A DNA stretch of 64,000 nt from Candidatus Obscuribacterales bacterium (GCA_020054205.1 JAGVLS010000035.1:1-64000); one strand, 5' to 3'. Counted from the stretch's first letter, positions 52,375 to 61,686 are shown. Made by a program: numbers and translations. Notes: generated by a model not told the origin, from the sequence alone.

Positions 52375-54003
52375 ATGTTAGAGTTTTTGCGAAATTTGTT
52401 TGGCGCAGATACATTTATGCCACATGGATTTTGTTTAAATTGGGATCCTTTATTAGTAACTCTTATGGTCACTGCTAATGCTGGCATTGCTTTAGCTTAT
52501 TTTGCTATACCAGCTGGGCTTATCTATTTTGTGCGCAACAGAAAAGACTTACCATATCCTTGGCTATTTAAATTATTTGGCTTATTCATTGTTGCTTGCG
52601 GCACGTCTCATTTAATGAAAATTTTGACTATTTATACATCCTTTTATTGGCCAGAAGCAATTATTGATATGCTCACTGCCATTGTTTCATTAACAACAGC
52701 ATTTTTATTTTGGCCTTTAATTCCAAAAGCATTATCTTTGCGCAGTCCAATTGAATTGGCATCAGTAAATGAAAAATTGGAAGCAACCAATCAACAACTC
52801 AACACACTTAACCAACAATTATCAGCTGTAAATAGAGACTTGCAAACAGCTCGCGATCAAGCTTTAGAAGCATCAAATTTAAAATCAACATTTGTAGCCA
52901 ATATTAGCCATGAGTTGCGCACTCCTATCAGTGGAATACTCGGCATGAATGAATTACTTCTAGCAACGAAATTAGATACCAATCAACATGAATTAGCAAA
53001 TGCCATTCAAGATTCATCCCACTCATTGTTAGCCATTGTCAATGATATTTTGGACTTATCTAAAATTGAAGCTGGCAAATTGGACTTAGAAAATGTCCAG
53101 CTAAACCCTGTGGCTGTTGTCCATGAATGCGTGCAAGTCTTAGCAGCAACAGCTAATAAGAAAAAATTATTGGTAAAAACTGATTTGGATGCAAGATTGC
53201 CTAGTCAATTATATGGAGACCCTGTTCGTTTACATCAAGTCTTGCTCAATTTATTTGGCAATGCCATTAAGTTTACCCAAATAGGCAGCATTACTATTAG
53301 AGCAGTCATTGAAAGTGAAGATGGCAATACATTAAATATAAAGTTTATTGTTTCCGATACAGGTGTTGGGCTTTCTGATGAAGAGCAAAAATATTTATTT
53401 CAGCCATTTACACAAATAGATAATTCTACAACCCGTCAACATGGTGGCACCGGTTTAGGTTTAGTAATAAGCAAGCATCTAGTGGAATTAATGGGTGGGG
53501 AAATTGGTGTGACCAGTACAAAAGGTAGTGGTGCATCTTTCTGGTTTATTGTGCCTTTTAAACGTGGCGATATGACTCTACCGGAAATTCCTAAAGCAGA
53601 ATCTGTCAAACAAGCTGCTACTAGCAATAAAATTATTTTGATAGCTGAAGACAATTCTATTTTGCAAAACTTAATTACTAAACAATTAGAACATCTGGGC
53701 GTCAAATCATTTGCTGTTGCTGATGGTCGAGCAGTAATTGAGGAGCTAGATAGGCACAATTACAATTTAATATTGCTTGATTGTCACATGCCTGGTCTTG
53801 ACGGATTTGAAGTCACACGCATTATTAGGCAGCGTGAAAAAAATACCAAAGAACATATTCCAATAATTGCTATGACGGCAGGTGCTCTGAGTGGTGATTA
53901 TGAAAAGTGCATGGAATCAGGAATGGATGATTATATTAGTAAGCCTTATACACTTAATCAGCTAAAACAAAAAATAGAACATTGGCTAACTACAAAAGTT
54001 TAG
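52375..54003 (+). CDS. Hybrid histidine kinase with ethylene-receptor-like sensor
   Basis: A 542-residue hybrid kinase. Three N-terminal helices (about 20-110) match the ethylene-binding domain of ETR1 and cyanobacterial homologues: ANAGIALAYFAIPAGLIYFV, FGLFIVACGTSHLM (with the copper-ligand Cys and His positions) and LTAVSLTTAFL-like helix 3. The Asp of the plant ISDFF motif is Asn here. A coiled coil (about 130-165) leads to HisKA (NISHELRTPISGILGMNELL), HATPase_c (NLFGNAIKFT, DTGVGLS, GTGLGL) and a receiver domain (LLDCHMPGLDGFE, SKPYT). GGGAG lies 8 bases before ATG 52375. Confidence 0.9.
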   Translation: MLEFLRNLFGADTFMPHGFCLNWDPLLVTLMVTANAGIALAYFAIPAGLIYFVRNRKDLPYPWLFKLFGLFIVACGTSHLMKILTIYTSFYWPEAIIDMLTAIVSLTTAFLFWPLIPKALSLRSPIELASVNEKLEATNQQLNTLNQQLSAVNRDLQTARDQALEASNLKSTFVANISHELRTPISGILGMNELLLATKLDTNQHELANAIQDSSHSLLAIVNDILDLSKIEAGKLDLENVQLNPVAVVHECVQVLAATANKKKLLVKTDLDARLPSQLYGDPVRLHQVLLNLFGNAIKFTQIGSITIRAVIESEDGNTLNIKFIVSDTGVGLSDEEQKYLFQPFTQIDNSTTRQHGGTGLGLVISKHLVELMGGEIGVTSTKGSGASFWFIVPFKRGDMTLPEIPKAESVKQAATSNKIILIAEDNSILQNLITKQLEHLGVKSFAVADGRAVIEELDRHNYNLILLDCHMPGLDGFEVTRIIRQREKNTKEHIPIIAMTAGALSGDYEKCMESGMDDYISKPYTLNQLKQKIEHWLTTKV

Positions 54004-54209
54004 CGCCACGAGATTGTTCCCGCATTTTTGTTATCTTTAAGAACTGTGTCTGAAATTAACAGAATCATCACATTTGCTCGCAAATAACGGTCTTTTGCTT
54101 GACGAGCATAAGCAGTTAGGAAAACAATAATAGTATCTACTGCCCACAGAGTAAACCTGTCTTTTTTCACACAAATATTTTTCAAGATTAACTTCTTAAG
54201 GAAGTGAGT

Positions 54210-56195
54210 ATGTCGTCATTTGATTCTAGCGTCAACAATGCGCATTTACAGGAAAGTTTACAGACAAATAGCTTATCGTTTTTATTAAATTTAAATTGGC
54301 CCAGCATCACCGATTTGCGGGATGCTGTCAGCAAACTATTGTCTGAATATTTAAATCAATCATCTAATTTTGGTTTAGATTTATTAAAAGAAGAAGCTTT
54401 TACTGATATTAAACTGTTGATTGCCAGCAACCCCAATGTTCCTAGTCATGTGCTTAGCTATTTGGCTATACACGGCTCCCCAAAAATATTAGAACGTATT
54501 GCTGAAAATCCAAATACAACAAGTGATACACTATCTGCTTTGTCCCAGCATGAAGATGCTTGTGTCAGATTAGCTGTTGCAGAAAATGCTAATACACGTG
54601 CTAAAGATTTAGAGACTCTTTCCAATGATACAAATGCTGACATACGTTATGTATTAGCAGAATGTCCACATGTGCCAGTTAGCATTCTCAAGAAATTATC
54701 TGAAGACGAAAATATTTATGTGAATAATAGAGCACAAAAAACCCTCGAACGTCTTTCTTTTGAAACAACTATGGCTAATTATTTAGAAAAAAAAGCTCAA
54801 GAAGAAAAACCAGTAGAAAGCACAATATTAGATGATAATGTAGCAAAATTTTCAGTCTATAAATCTGTTACCGAACAAAATAGAAATGAGCAAAACAGCA
54901 GCAATAGCGACAACGGTATTGATAATACTGATGAAACAATTAAAGAATTACGAAACAAATTAATTGATTTAGCTAATATCAATGCTGAATTACAAGCAAC
55001 ACGAGATAACGCCATTACCGTTGCTCATATGAAATCGGCTTTTATTACAAGTGTCAGTCATGAATTGCGCACGCCATTAAGTGCAATTTTAGGTATGAAT
55101 GAATTATTGTTATGTACAGTTTTAACTACCGAACAAAGAGATTTAGCCAAAGGCATACAAGAAGCAGCCCAATCGTTACACAATATGGTCGATAGCATCC
55201 TAGACATTGACAAAATTGAATCGGGCAAAATGGATATTGAAAATATTCCATTCAATGTCATTTTCTTGGTTCAAGATGCTACCAGACTTTTAGTAGATGC
55301 TGCTAAGACTAAAAATTTAAAACTAACAACTCATATCGACCAACATATTCCTGAATTAGTTTATGGCGACTCCGGACATATTCGGGAAGTGCTAGTAAAT
55401 TTAATTGGCAATACAATTAGATTTACTAAGCGTGGAGAAATTTGTATAGAAGCAGTAGTAGAATCAGAAGATATAGATAACATCACAATCACCTTTATTG
55501 TCAGAAATACTGGAGATGGAATTTCTGAAGAAGAGAAAAAGCTCATATTCATGCCATTTACGCAAGTAGAACGAAATAAAAACAATTCTGCTACTGATGT
55601 AAGCATGGGACTTGGTTTAAATATAAGCAAGCAATTAGTTTCTATGATGGGTGGAACAATTGAACTTGGCAATGACAAAGACCCAGATACAATCGTAAGA
55701 TTCACACTCACATTCAAACGTATAAGACCTGAATCAATGCTTGCTGCTTCTGAAAAAATTTCAGAGCCAAGCACCACTCGTCCAGATAAGCTTGTATTAG
55801 TTGTAGAAGATAACGATGTTTTACAACGATTGGCAATTAAACAATTAGCAAATATAGGTGTACATGCCCAAGCTGTTGCGGCTGGACAGGATGCATTAGC
55901 TGCTGTGAAAGAAATTTCTTTTGATCTTATTTTGATGGATTGCCACATGCCAGAAATGAATGGCTTTGATGCAACAAAAGCAATTAGACAATTAGAATCC
56001 GAAACGGGTAAACATACACCAATAATTGCTATGACAGCACATGCCATGAAAGGAGATGCAGAAAGATGCATGGCTGCTGGCATGGATGATTATTTAAGTA
56101 AACCAGTCAATATTGAGCAATTAAAACAAAAAATTGAGCGTTGGTTGGTTTTAGATAAAAAGACAACATCCAGTCACGCTAAAATACTAAAGTAA
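54210..56195 (+). CDS. Hybrid histidine kinase with N-terminal LRV-type repeats
   Basis: A 661-residue protein without membrane helices. Residues about 65-190 hold four or five helical repeats of the leucine-rich-variant type (IASNPNVPSHVLSYLA, IAENPNTTSDTLSALS, VAENANTRAKDLETLS, LAECPHVPVSILKKLS). A coiled coil leads to HisKA (SVSHELRTPLSAILGMNELL), HATPase_c and a receiver (LMDCHMPEMNGFD, SKPVN). In the G1 box the adenine-binding Asp is Asn (VRNTGDGIS), so ATP binding may be impaired, while the phospho-acceptor His and receiver Asp are intact. ATG 54210 follows AAGGAAGTG. It is a close relative of the kinase upstream in its kinase and receiver parts. Confidence 0.88.
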   Translation: MSSFDSSVNNAHLQESLQTNSLSFLLNLNWPSITDLRDAVSKLLSEYLNQSSNFGLDLLKEEAFTDIKLLIASNPNVPSHVLSYLAIHGSPKILERIAENPNTTSDTLSALSQHEDACVRLAVAENANTRAKDLETLSNDTNADIRYVLAECPHVPVSILKKLSEDENIYVNNRAQKTLERLSFETTMANYLEKKAQEEKPVESTILDDNVAKFSVYKSVTEQNRNEQNSSNSDNGIDNTDETIKELRNKLIDLANINAELQATRDNAITVAHMKSAFITSVSHELRTPLSAILGMNELLLCTVLTTEQRDLAKGIQEAAQSLHNMVDSILDIDKIESGKMDIENIPFNVIFLVQDATRLLVDAAKTKNLKLTTHIDQHIPELVYGDSGHIREVLVNLIGNTIRFTKRGEICIEAVVESEDIDNITITFIVRNTGDGISEEEKKLIFMPFTQVERNKNNSATDVSMGLGLNISKQLVSMMGGTIELGNDKDPDTIVRFTLTFKRIRPESMLAASEKISEPSTTRPDKLVLVVEDNDVLQRLAIKQLANIGVHAQAVAAGQDALAAVKEISFDLILMDCHMPEMNGFDATKAIRQLESETGKHTPIIAMTAHAMKGDAERCMAAGMDDYLSKPVNIEQLKQKIERWLVLDKKTTSSHAKILK

Positions 56196-56199
56196 ATTT

Positions 56200-57516
56200 T
56201 TAGTTGATTGAACGCTTAATATCAGAACCTGCTTTTTGTAAAACTTGAGCTAATTGTCCTAAGCTCATATTTCTATAATTACCTAATAAGTTTGGGTTAT
56301 GTAAAACAAAGCCACCGGCTTGCATTACTGGTAAAACTTTACTTACTGGTAAATCAAAAACTGCTTGTACTATTTCACTATCCAATTTGCCTTTATCAGC
56401 CTTGTCTTTCAATATAGCTAAGACTTCATCCAATGGTTTAGCTGTTTTATAAGATCTGGGAGAAGCAATTGCATCTAGCTGATCTGCTACACATAATACA
56501 CGGGCGGGTTTTGATAACTGATGCCCTTGCAATTGCCTAAAATATCCTGTGCCATCTAAATGTTCATGGTGTGATGCTGCTATGTCAGGCACTGCGCGAA
56601 AATTATTTGGCCATTTTATAGCAGATAATAAAGCATAACTGGCTTCGGCATGTTCTCTCAGGGCTTTCAATTCACCAGGAGTTAAAATATCTGGCTTATT
56701 TAAAATATGTTTTGGTACCATAATTTTTCCAACATCATGCAATGGTCCAGCCACAGATAATTGACCTATTTCATGAGAAGATAGTCCTATACGTTTGCCT
56801 AAAAGCAAACTTAATTCTGTGACGCGTGCTGAATGAGCAAAAGTATCTGGATCATAAGCTCTAAGACTGGCACATAGTCCACGTAAATATCTTGAGCTAG
56901 CATGATCAAAACTTCTCATATTAGGCAATAAATAATGGTCGTTTGATATATGTTTTAAACGACTCAAATAATTACCATTATCAACTGACTTAATACCATT
57001 GCCAATAAATCTATTTGATAAACCTAATACACCCGCACCAAGCCCAGAATTTACAGAGCCAAGTGTAAAATCAAATGCAAATGACCCTAAACTTTGCGCT
57101 ATAACAGCTTTATTGCTTTCAATATTATTTGCACTAGACCAAGTATCAGCAATTGCTTTATATGTATTTTCTACTCGTCCATACATATCTCTGCCATAAC
57201 CATATGCCATGCCAGCAGCAATTATTTGCCCGCCTAATTGCAATACGCCTGCTTTCTTTTGCAAGAATTTCAAGCCTAAACCAATACCAAATGAAGCAGC
57301 AATAGTAGAGCTTGTTTCCATTGGACTTTGCCATGCTTCATGAGCTCGATTTATAAAGCCCTCAGATATGCCATCACCTAGCACATAGGCAGTTCTTCCA
57401 ATAGCACTAGTTGTTTCATCAGTTGCAGAAGCCAAGTTTAAACTAACTAGATTTAAATTTGCTGGTTTTGGCAAATCTAAATGCTCCCGGCTTTCAGTTG
57501 TTTCAAACTCAGGCAT
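56200..57516 (-). CDS. HD-GYP-type phosphodiesterase variant
   Basis: A 438-residue protein. The C-terminal half (about 220-420) is an HD-GYP domain: HSARVTELSLLLGKRIG, GPLHDVGKIMVP (metal HD), HAEASYALL, and HHEHLDGTGYFRQLQGHQLS, where the proline of GYP is Phe. The N-terminal half is glycine/alanine-rich (FGIGLGLKFLQ, LGGQIIAAGMAYGYG) with amphipathic stretches and may sit at a membrane. HD-GYP domains cleave cyclic di-GMP or related dinucleotides. It is convergent with the second hybrid kinase, 4 bases apart, so it is likely part of the same signalling cluster. Confidence 0.85.
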   Translation of the reverse strand: MPEFETTESREHLDLPKPANLNLVSLNLASATDETTSAIGRTAYVLGDGISEGFINRAHEAWQSPMETSSTIAASFGIGLGLKFLQKKAGVLQLGGQIIAAGMAYGYGRDMYGRVENTYKAIADTWSSANNIESNKAVIAQSLGSFAFDFTLGSVNSGLGAGVLGLSNRFIGNGIKSVDNGNYLSRLKHISNDHYLLPNMRSFDHASSRYLRGLCASLRAYDPDTFAHSARVTELSLLLGKRIGLSSHEIGQLSVAGPLHDVGKIMVPKHILNKPDILTPGELKALREHAEASYALLSAIKWPNNFRAVPDIAASHHEHLDGTGYFRQLQGHQLSKPARVLCVADQLDAIASPRSYKTAKPLDEVLAILKDKADKGKLDSEIVQAVFDLPVSKVLPVMQAGGFVLHNPNLLGNYRNMSLGQLAQVLQKAGSDIKRSIN

Positions 57517-57928
57517 ATAAATACTTGCCTTATGCAGGAAAACTAAAGCTTAGCTTTAATAAAGCTAAGCCTGGGAGCTTATTTATTTATATCCTAAACG
57601 CCTTTTAATTTAAAGTAAAAACTGTAGTTTTAGAGCGTATTTTTGCCACTGCGCTACTTGCGCTAACACGTCCAGGTTTTATTTTTGCCATATGAGCAAT
57701 AAATATATAAAGATCAATACACGTTTCTTGAGATCAATAACAAATTCTATGTAGTTTAATATCCTGTTTTTTATCTCTTTTATTTTCAAGCTGTAACTAA
57801 TAACTAAGTAGTAATCATCTTTTCCTGTCTTTCTTATGTGTTTTTCAAACACGCGTAATGTATTAGGTGCTTCACTAACTTGCATCTTCAACGCTTTTCT
57901 TCGCTAATACACCAGAGAAAGGAAAGCT
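57517..57928. other. Divergent intergenic region with a leader hairpin
   Basis: About 410 bases lie between the divergent HD-GYP and TPM-like genes. The clearest element is a perfect 10-bp hairpin (GCTTAGCTTT 57548-57557 with AAAGCTAAGC 57561-57570, 3-base loop) about 30 bases upstream of the HD-GYP start. No gene is supported; GAGAAAGGAAAG precedes the TPM-like ATG. Confidence 0.5.
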
Positions 57929-59296
57929 ATGTTTAGTCTAGTATTCTGGGGAGCTGTAATTACGCTTACTGTTGGCGTAATTGCAAAATTTGTTTTGGAC
58001 AGAAAGCAGTCGCTATACCGCATTACTGGCATTGAATACAGTATAGCTGCCTTAGTAATGGTCTTAATTGTTATTCCAGCTACTTCTTATTTTGGCATTC
58101 AAGCAGCCAAGATGAATCAGCTCACATTCAATGAGAACTGGGGTGGTTTTGAAATTAATGCCAAACTAATCAAAACTCAGTGCGAGCGTGATGGCTGGAA
58201 TGTGAAGCATTCGTACAAAGGTGACCCTTATCAATATGTCTGGTATACGGATATAACAGATAAAGATGGCAAAGTTATTGGGCAAGAGCGCCACGAAGAA
58301 ACTCGTTATCACGACATTCCTTATTGCAGCGAAGAATGGACTTTTGTCATTGAGACAACTTTGGGTGATTTTACAATTGCTGATCGCAATCTGCCACCGA
58401 ATCCCAATAAATATCGTTATCGGGCTTGGGTATCTGTGCCTGACAATTTACCATCTGGCATTCCTGAATTTTGGAGCAATGCTAAAGCGCGTATAGAGCG
58501 TGGCGATAATGGTCCTGTTACTGTGCGCAAGTCATACACCAACTACATCCTTGCCAGTCAATCTACAATTTTGCGGCGCTTCAATGATTCTATCGATGAC
58601 TATAAAACAAAAAATCTTTTGCCGGAAATAAACAGCAAAATTCATGATTTTTACTATAGTAATCGAGTTTATTTTGTTGGCGTTGGAACAATGCCCAGCT
58701 GGCAAACAGCTCTTAATCGCTTCAATGGCGCCCTAGGTGCTAGCCTTGAAGGTGATCTACATATTGTTATTGTGGATGCAGCTAAAATTCCCAACCCTGA
58801 TAATTATGCTGGGGCTGTCATTGCTTACTGGCAGTCAGTAGAATTTGGCAAAGATGCTTTATCCAAAAATGGCATTTTGTTAATTCTTGGCACGCGTGAC
58901 AAGAAAACAATTGAATGGTCGCGCGCATACACCGGCATGCCTTTAGGCAATGAAGCGCTTTTGCTTGAGCTGAGAAATAAATTGCCCAAATGCAATCTTG
59001 ATCCTGAAACATTGCTTGGTCATCCACAAGCAATAATCATTGGCAACCAAGTAAAAGTACGCAGCAGTAAATCTATCCTTGAAAAAATATTCTGGGGTGC
59101 TAATACTTTCAAGCGCATACACATGGGAGACCATGAAGGTGAAGCACCAGGCTTTGGCTTCTTAATGCATGAATTACAACCAACTACCGGACAAAAAGTT
59201 GGCATTCTTTTAATCGTCACGCTTTTCAGTGGTGTAGCTTGGGGAGCATGCATTGGTTTTGGCACTCCCAGATTGCATCGTAATCGGTTTCACTAA
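57929..59296 (+). CDS. TPM-domain-like membrane protein
   Basis: A 455-residue protein with two N-terminal helices (about 3-24, 37-58), a large extracytoplasmic domain and a C-terminal helix (about 425-445). The stretch YWQSVEFGKDALSKNGILLI followed by RAYTGMPLGNEAL resembles the TPM (TLP18.3/Psb32/MOLO-1) domain. TPM proteins are often encoded beside LemA, as here. Function in bacteria is not firmly known; photosystem repair is described for plant and cyanobacterial members. The domain call rests on a few motifs only. It is followed by two genes with short gaps. Confidence 0.6.
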   Translation: MFSLVFWGAVITLTVGVIAKFVLDRKQSLYRITGIEYSIAALVMVLIVIPATSYFGIQAAKMNQLTFNENWGGFEINAKLIKTQCERDGWNVKHSYKGDPYQYVWYTDITDKDGKVIGQERHEETRYHDIPYCSEEWTFVIETTLGDFTIADRNLPPNPNKYRYRAWVSVPDNLPSGIPEFWSNAKARIERGDNGPVTVRKSYTNYILASQSTILRRFNDSIDDYKTKNLLPEINSKIHDFYYSNRVYFVGVGTMPSWQTALNRFNGALGASLEGDLHIVIVDAAKIPNPDNYAGAVIAYWQSVEFGKDALSKNGILLILGTRDKKTIEWSRAYTGMPLGNEALLLELRNKLPKCNLDPETLLGHPQAIIIGNQVKVRSSKSILEKIFWGANTFKRIHMGDHEGEAPGFGFLMHELQPTTGQKVGILLIVTLFSGVAWGACIGFGTPRLHRNRFH

Positions 59297-59318
59297 AACA
59301 ACCGAAAGGGGCAGCATT

Positions 59319-59648
59319 ATGTACAAGCTTTTCATCTTTGCTATTGCCATGACTTATTTCAACATTTATGTGCTTCCACGCATAACACGGCGCATGGCTG
59401 AGTTAATTGCTTATGCATCACTTTCTTTTGCTGGTGTTATATGTGTCTTAGCTGTTTGCACTTCTATCAATTATCATTTCACTGAGGCAAAACTTGAAGA
59501 GACTTTGCAAAAGCAAATAGTCTTGGTAGACGAACTTAACACTGCTTATGCTAATTGGGAAAAGCAACAATTTGTTCAAATTCAAATGACAGCATCCGCT
59601 GCCAACAAACTGGACAATATCATCAATCGTACAATCGCTTCTCGTTAA
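59319..59648 (+). CDS. Small two-helix membrane protein
   Basis: A 109-residue protein with hydrophobic segments at about 2-18 and 26-48 and a coiled-coil-like C-terminus (EAKLEETLQKQIVLVDELN). ATG 59319 is chosen: GAAAGGGG lies 7-14 bases upstream and the preceding frame overlaps the TPM-like gene. It sits between the TPM-like and LemA-like genes, so it may belong to the same complex. No family is recognised. Confidence 0.6.
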   Translation: MYKLFIFAIAMTYFNIYVLPRITRRMAELIAYASLSFAGVICVLAVCTSINYHFTEAKLEETLQKQIVLVDELNTAYANWEKQQFVQIQMTASAANKLDNIINRTIASR

Positions 59649-59695
59649 GAAATCTAAAAAGCAGAAAAACAATTCAGAAACAGAAAGGTACTACA

Positions 59696-60367
59696 ATGGG
59701 TAAGAAAAGCCTCATCGCTCTCATCATCGGCGGCGGTCTCTTTGCTGCGCTTATCGTAGGCGGATTTAGTTTGTACGGCTATGTGAACAGCCAATACAAT
59801 GCTGGCAAGAATCTGGAAATTGGATTGAATACTCAATATCTCGATAATCAAAATGAGCTGTCTACTTATATCAGCAGCTTCTATGAACAAGTAGGCGTAG
59901 CTAACTTGAAGTCTGACAAGATGGATAAAATCTTAACGGATGCTGTTAAGGGTCGCTATGACGGTAAGGACAGCAAAGCTCAAGTTGGACAAGGACAACT
60001 CTTTTCTGCCATCGTCGAAGCTTATCCTGATTTGCAAAATAATTTGAACATTTACGATAAGATTGTCGACTTTATTCGTGCTGGTCGAGAAGCTTACAAG
60101 CAAAAGCAGACCAAGTTGCTCGGCATGTTGCAAGCCTATGATTCGTGGCGTACTGACGACATCATTCGTTCTTGGTTCGTTGGCAAATATTTCCCGTCGT
60201 CTGCCCTGGAAGCGCGTATTGGCACCAACGTGAAGAGAGGCGAAGAGGCTCGCAATCAAATGTGGCTCATTGTCACCACTCAGAGCACCAGTGACGCGTA
60301 TAACACTGGGCACATGGATCCTCTGCAAGTTCCTGGTGCCACTCCTGCTCCTGCTGAGAAGAACTAA
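59696..60367 (+). CDS. LemA-like membrane-anchored protein
   Basis: A 223-residue protein with one N-terminal helix (about 5-27), NSQYNAGKNLEIGLNTQYLD, and a long helical body, the layout of LemA family proteins. The usual LxRRxDLIPNLV is degenerate here (YLDNQNELSTYISSFYEQVG). The C-terminus is Pro/Ala-rich. The codon choice is more GC-rich than the neighbours, as in highly expressed genes. ATG 59696 follows GAAAGGTACTACA. LemA proteins have no settled function; association with TPM proteins is common. Confidence 0.72.
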   Translation: MGKKSLIALIIGGGLFAALIVGGFSLYGYVNSQYNAGKNLEIGLNTQYLDNQNELSTYISSFYEQVGVANLKSDKMDKILTDAVKGRYDGKDSKAQVGQGQLFSAIVEAYPDLQNNLNIYDKIVDFIRAGREAYKQKQTKLLGMLQAYDSWRTDDIIRSWFVGKYFPSSALEARIGTNVKRGEEARNQMWLIVTTQSTSDAYNTGHMDPLQVPGATPAPAEKN

Positions 60368-60419
60368 CACAGCACCGCACCCCAAAGTCTAAAATCAAAT
60401 CTAAGAAAGAAAAATATCA

Positions 60420-60644
60420 ATGTTCCGAACGCCCAATGCCGTTCTCGTTTTCCTTACTCTTGCCGCTATTTTTGGACTGGCTTTGTACAATGTCGACAGT
60501 GTACCTATCTGCGAAAGAACTTTTTTTACTGATTGGGCAGAAGCCAATTCAATTATGGCCGCTGGCACATGCATACTTGTTGCTGCGGTTATGATTACAG
60601 TTAGCATTGGCTCAAAATATTTTCCCCTCGAGGACAACAATTAA
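60420..60644 (+). CDS. Small two-helix membrane protein
   Basis: A 74-residue protein with hydrophobic segments at about 7-22 and 45-64, and two Cys (VPICERTFF, AAGTCILVAA). AAGAAAG lies about 9 bases before the ATG. No family is recognised; it is co-directional with the LemA-like gene. Confidence 0.55.
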   Translation: MFRTPNAVLVFLTLAAIFGLALYNVDSVPICERTFFTDWAEANSIMAAGTCILVAAVMITVSIGSKYFPLEDNN

Positions 60645-60696
60645 AACAATTTCAGCAGCAATAATTCAGGTCGGTAAACTTCATAGGAGTTAGCCT

Positions 60697-61038
60697 ATGT
60701 TTTCAAACTTTGTTCTGTCCGCACAATTTGCCTTGCCTGTAAATTTTGTTGTATCTGTGAATTCTGCTGCTTCTGCAAAATCTGCTGCGGTTGCCTTTTC
60801 GGTATTGGTATTGGCAGTGATTTTCAATGTCATTGGTTATTTGCTTGCTAAGAATATGCCAAAGCATTGGTATCTTCAGCGCAATGAAGCAAAGCTCTTG
60901 CTATTGGCTATTCTTTTGCTTAGCATAGTTGTCACATTAGTCTCTTTTATTAGTGGATACTTTCTCGTTGCCGGTGCATTCGTTCTTTTCGTAGCTATGC
61001 TCATCGGTTATTTAGCCGAGTGCGAAGTGTTTGGCTAA
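60697..61038 (+). CDS. Small membrane protein
   Basis: A 113-residue protein with three hydrophobic segments (about 3-20 possibly a signal, 27-49, 66-86, 88-107). The N-terminus has repeated short Ser/Ala/Val units (VVSVNSAASAKSAAVAFSV). TAGGAG precedes the ATG. No family is recognised. Confidence 0.55.
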   Translation: MFSNFVLSAQFALPVNFVVSVNSAASAKSAAVAFSVLVLAVIFNVIGYLLAKNMPKHWYLQRNEAKLLLLAILLLSIVVTLVSFISGYFLVAGAFVLFVAMLIGYLAECEVFG

Positions 61039-61176
61039 TGAAATATTTAGCTAATTTGTAATTACCTCCTTTTTTGCGACTTTCAGCAACTCAATTAAAC
61101 TGCACGACTGCAGATTTTTCTACTCTCTCGTATGAGCGCAGAGTCTGTAGTCAGCAAAAAAAAACGGAGAAAAATC

Positions 61177-61578
61177 ATGAACGCAAACAGAATCCCGAAG
61201 GCTCCTCTCGTTCGTTGGATTACCATGCCCCTCTTGCTGATTTCTTGCTTGGCTCTCGCCGGCTGCCGCGGCGGTGGCGATTGTTGCAAGGACAAGGATA
61301 GTGACTGTTGCAAGAAGACGTCGGCTGTAAGTAATTGCGATTGCGGTGCCGCGTGTGCGTCGCCTTGCCCCAACGGCTGTGGCTGTGATTCAGCCAAGAC
61401 CGCCAAGGCCGACTGTGATTGCGGTGCCGCGTGTGCGTCACCTTGCCCCAACGGTTGTGGCTGTGACAATAGTAAGGACGTAGCCAGTGCCGGCTGCGTC
61501 TGCAAGCCCAAGTGCGTGTCGCCTTGTACGAATAAGGCTTGCCCGTGCGACGGTGCCAACCAGGTGAGCAAGTCCTAA
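61177..61578 (+). CDS. Cysteine-rich repeat lipoprotein (metallothionein-like)
   Basis: A 133-residue protein. The signal peptide ends in the lipobox LAGC (about residue 29), then CxxC-dense DCCKDKDSDCCKK. Two near-identical 19-residue cysteine units, CDCGAACASPCPNGCGCD, have a 26-residue (78-base) period (61339 and 61417), and a third diverged unit reads CVCKPKCVSPCTNKACPCD. Cys make up about a fifth of the mature protein. The likely role is metal binding at the cell surface or periplasm; this is inferred from composition only. ATG 61177 follows ACGGAGAAAAATC. The gene is GC-rich (61381-61440 is 38 of 60), unlike its neighbours. Confidence 0.7.
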   Translation: MNANRIPKAPLVRWITMPLLLISCLALAGCRGGGDCCKDKDSDCCKKTSAVSNCDCGAACASPCPNGCGCDSAKTAKADCDCGAACASPCPNGCGCDNSKDVASAGCVCKPKCVSPCTNKACPCDGANQVSKS

Positions 61579-61603
61579 ATCTTCCAAATAGATTTAACTA
61601 AGC

Positions 61604-61667
61604 TTTCAACTTCAAATTAATCAAGTCCATCCTCCAGAGTTATGGAACTCTGGAGGATGGCATATTT
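61604..61667 (+). terminator. Duplicated terminator-like element, copy 1
   Basis: A perfect 15-bp stem (61627-61641 with 61646-61660, half CCATCCTCCAGAGTT) with a 4-base loop is followed by CATATTT. The 45 bases 61623-61667 are identical to 62074-62118, and TTTCAACTTC recurs at the same distance upstream in both copies. Confidence 0.75.
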
Positions 61668-61686
61668 CAATGAATGAGCAATTCCT

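Noticed and set aside
57679..57891. 70-codon minus-strand frame before the HD-GYP gene
   Set aside because: Composition looks like AT-rich noncoding sequence and no ribosome binding site or family match is seen.
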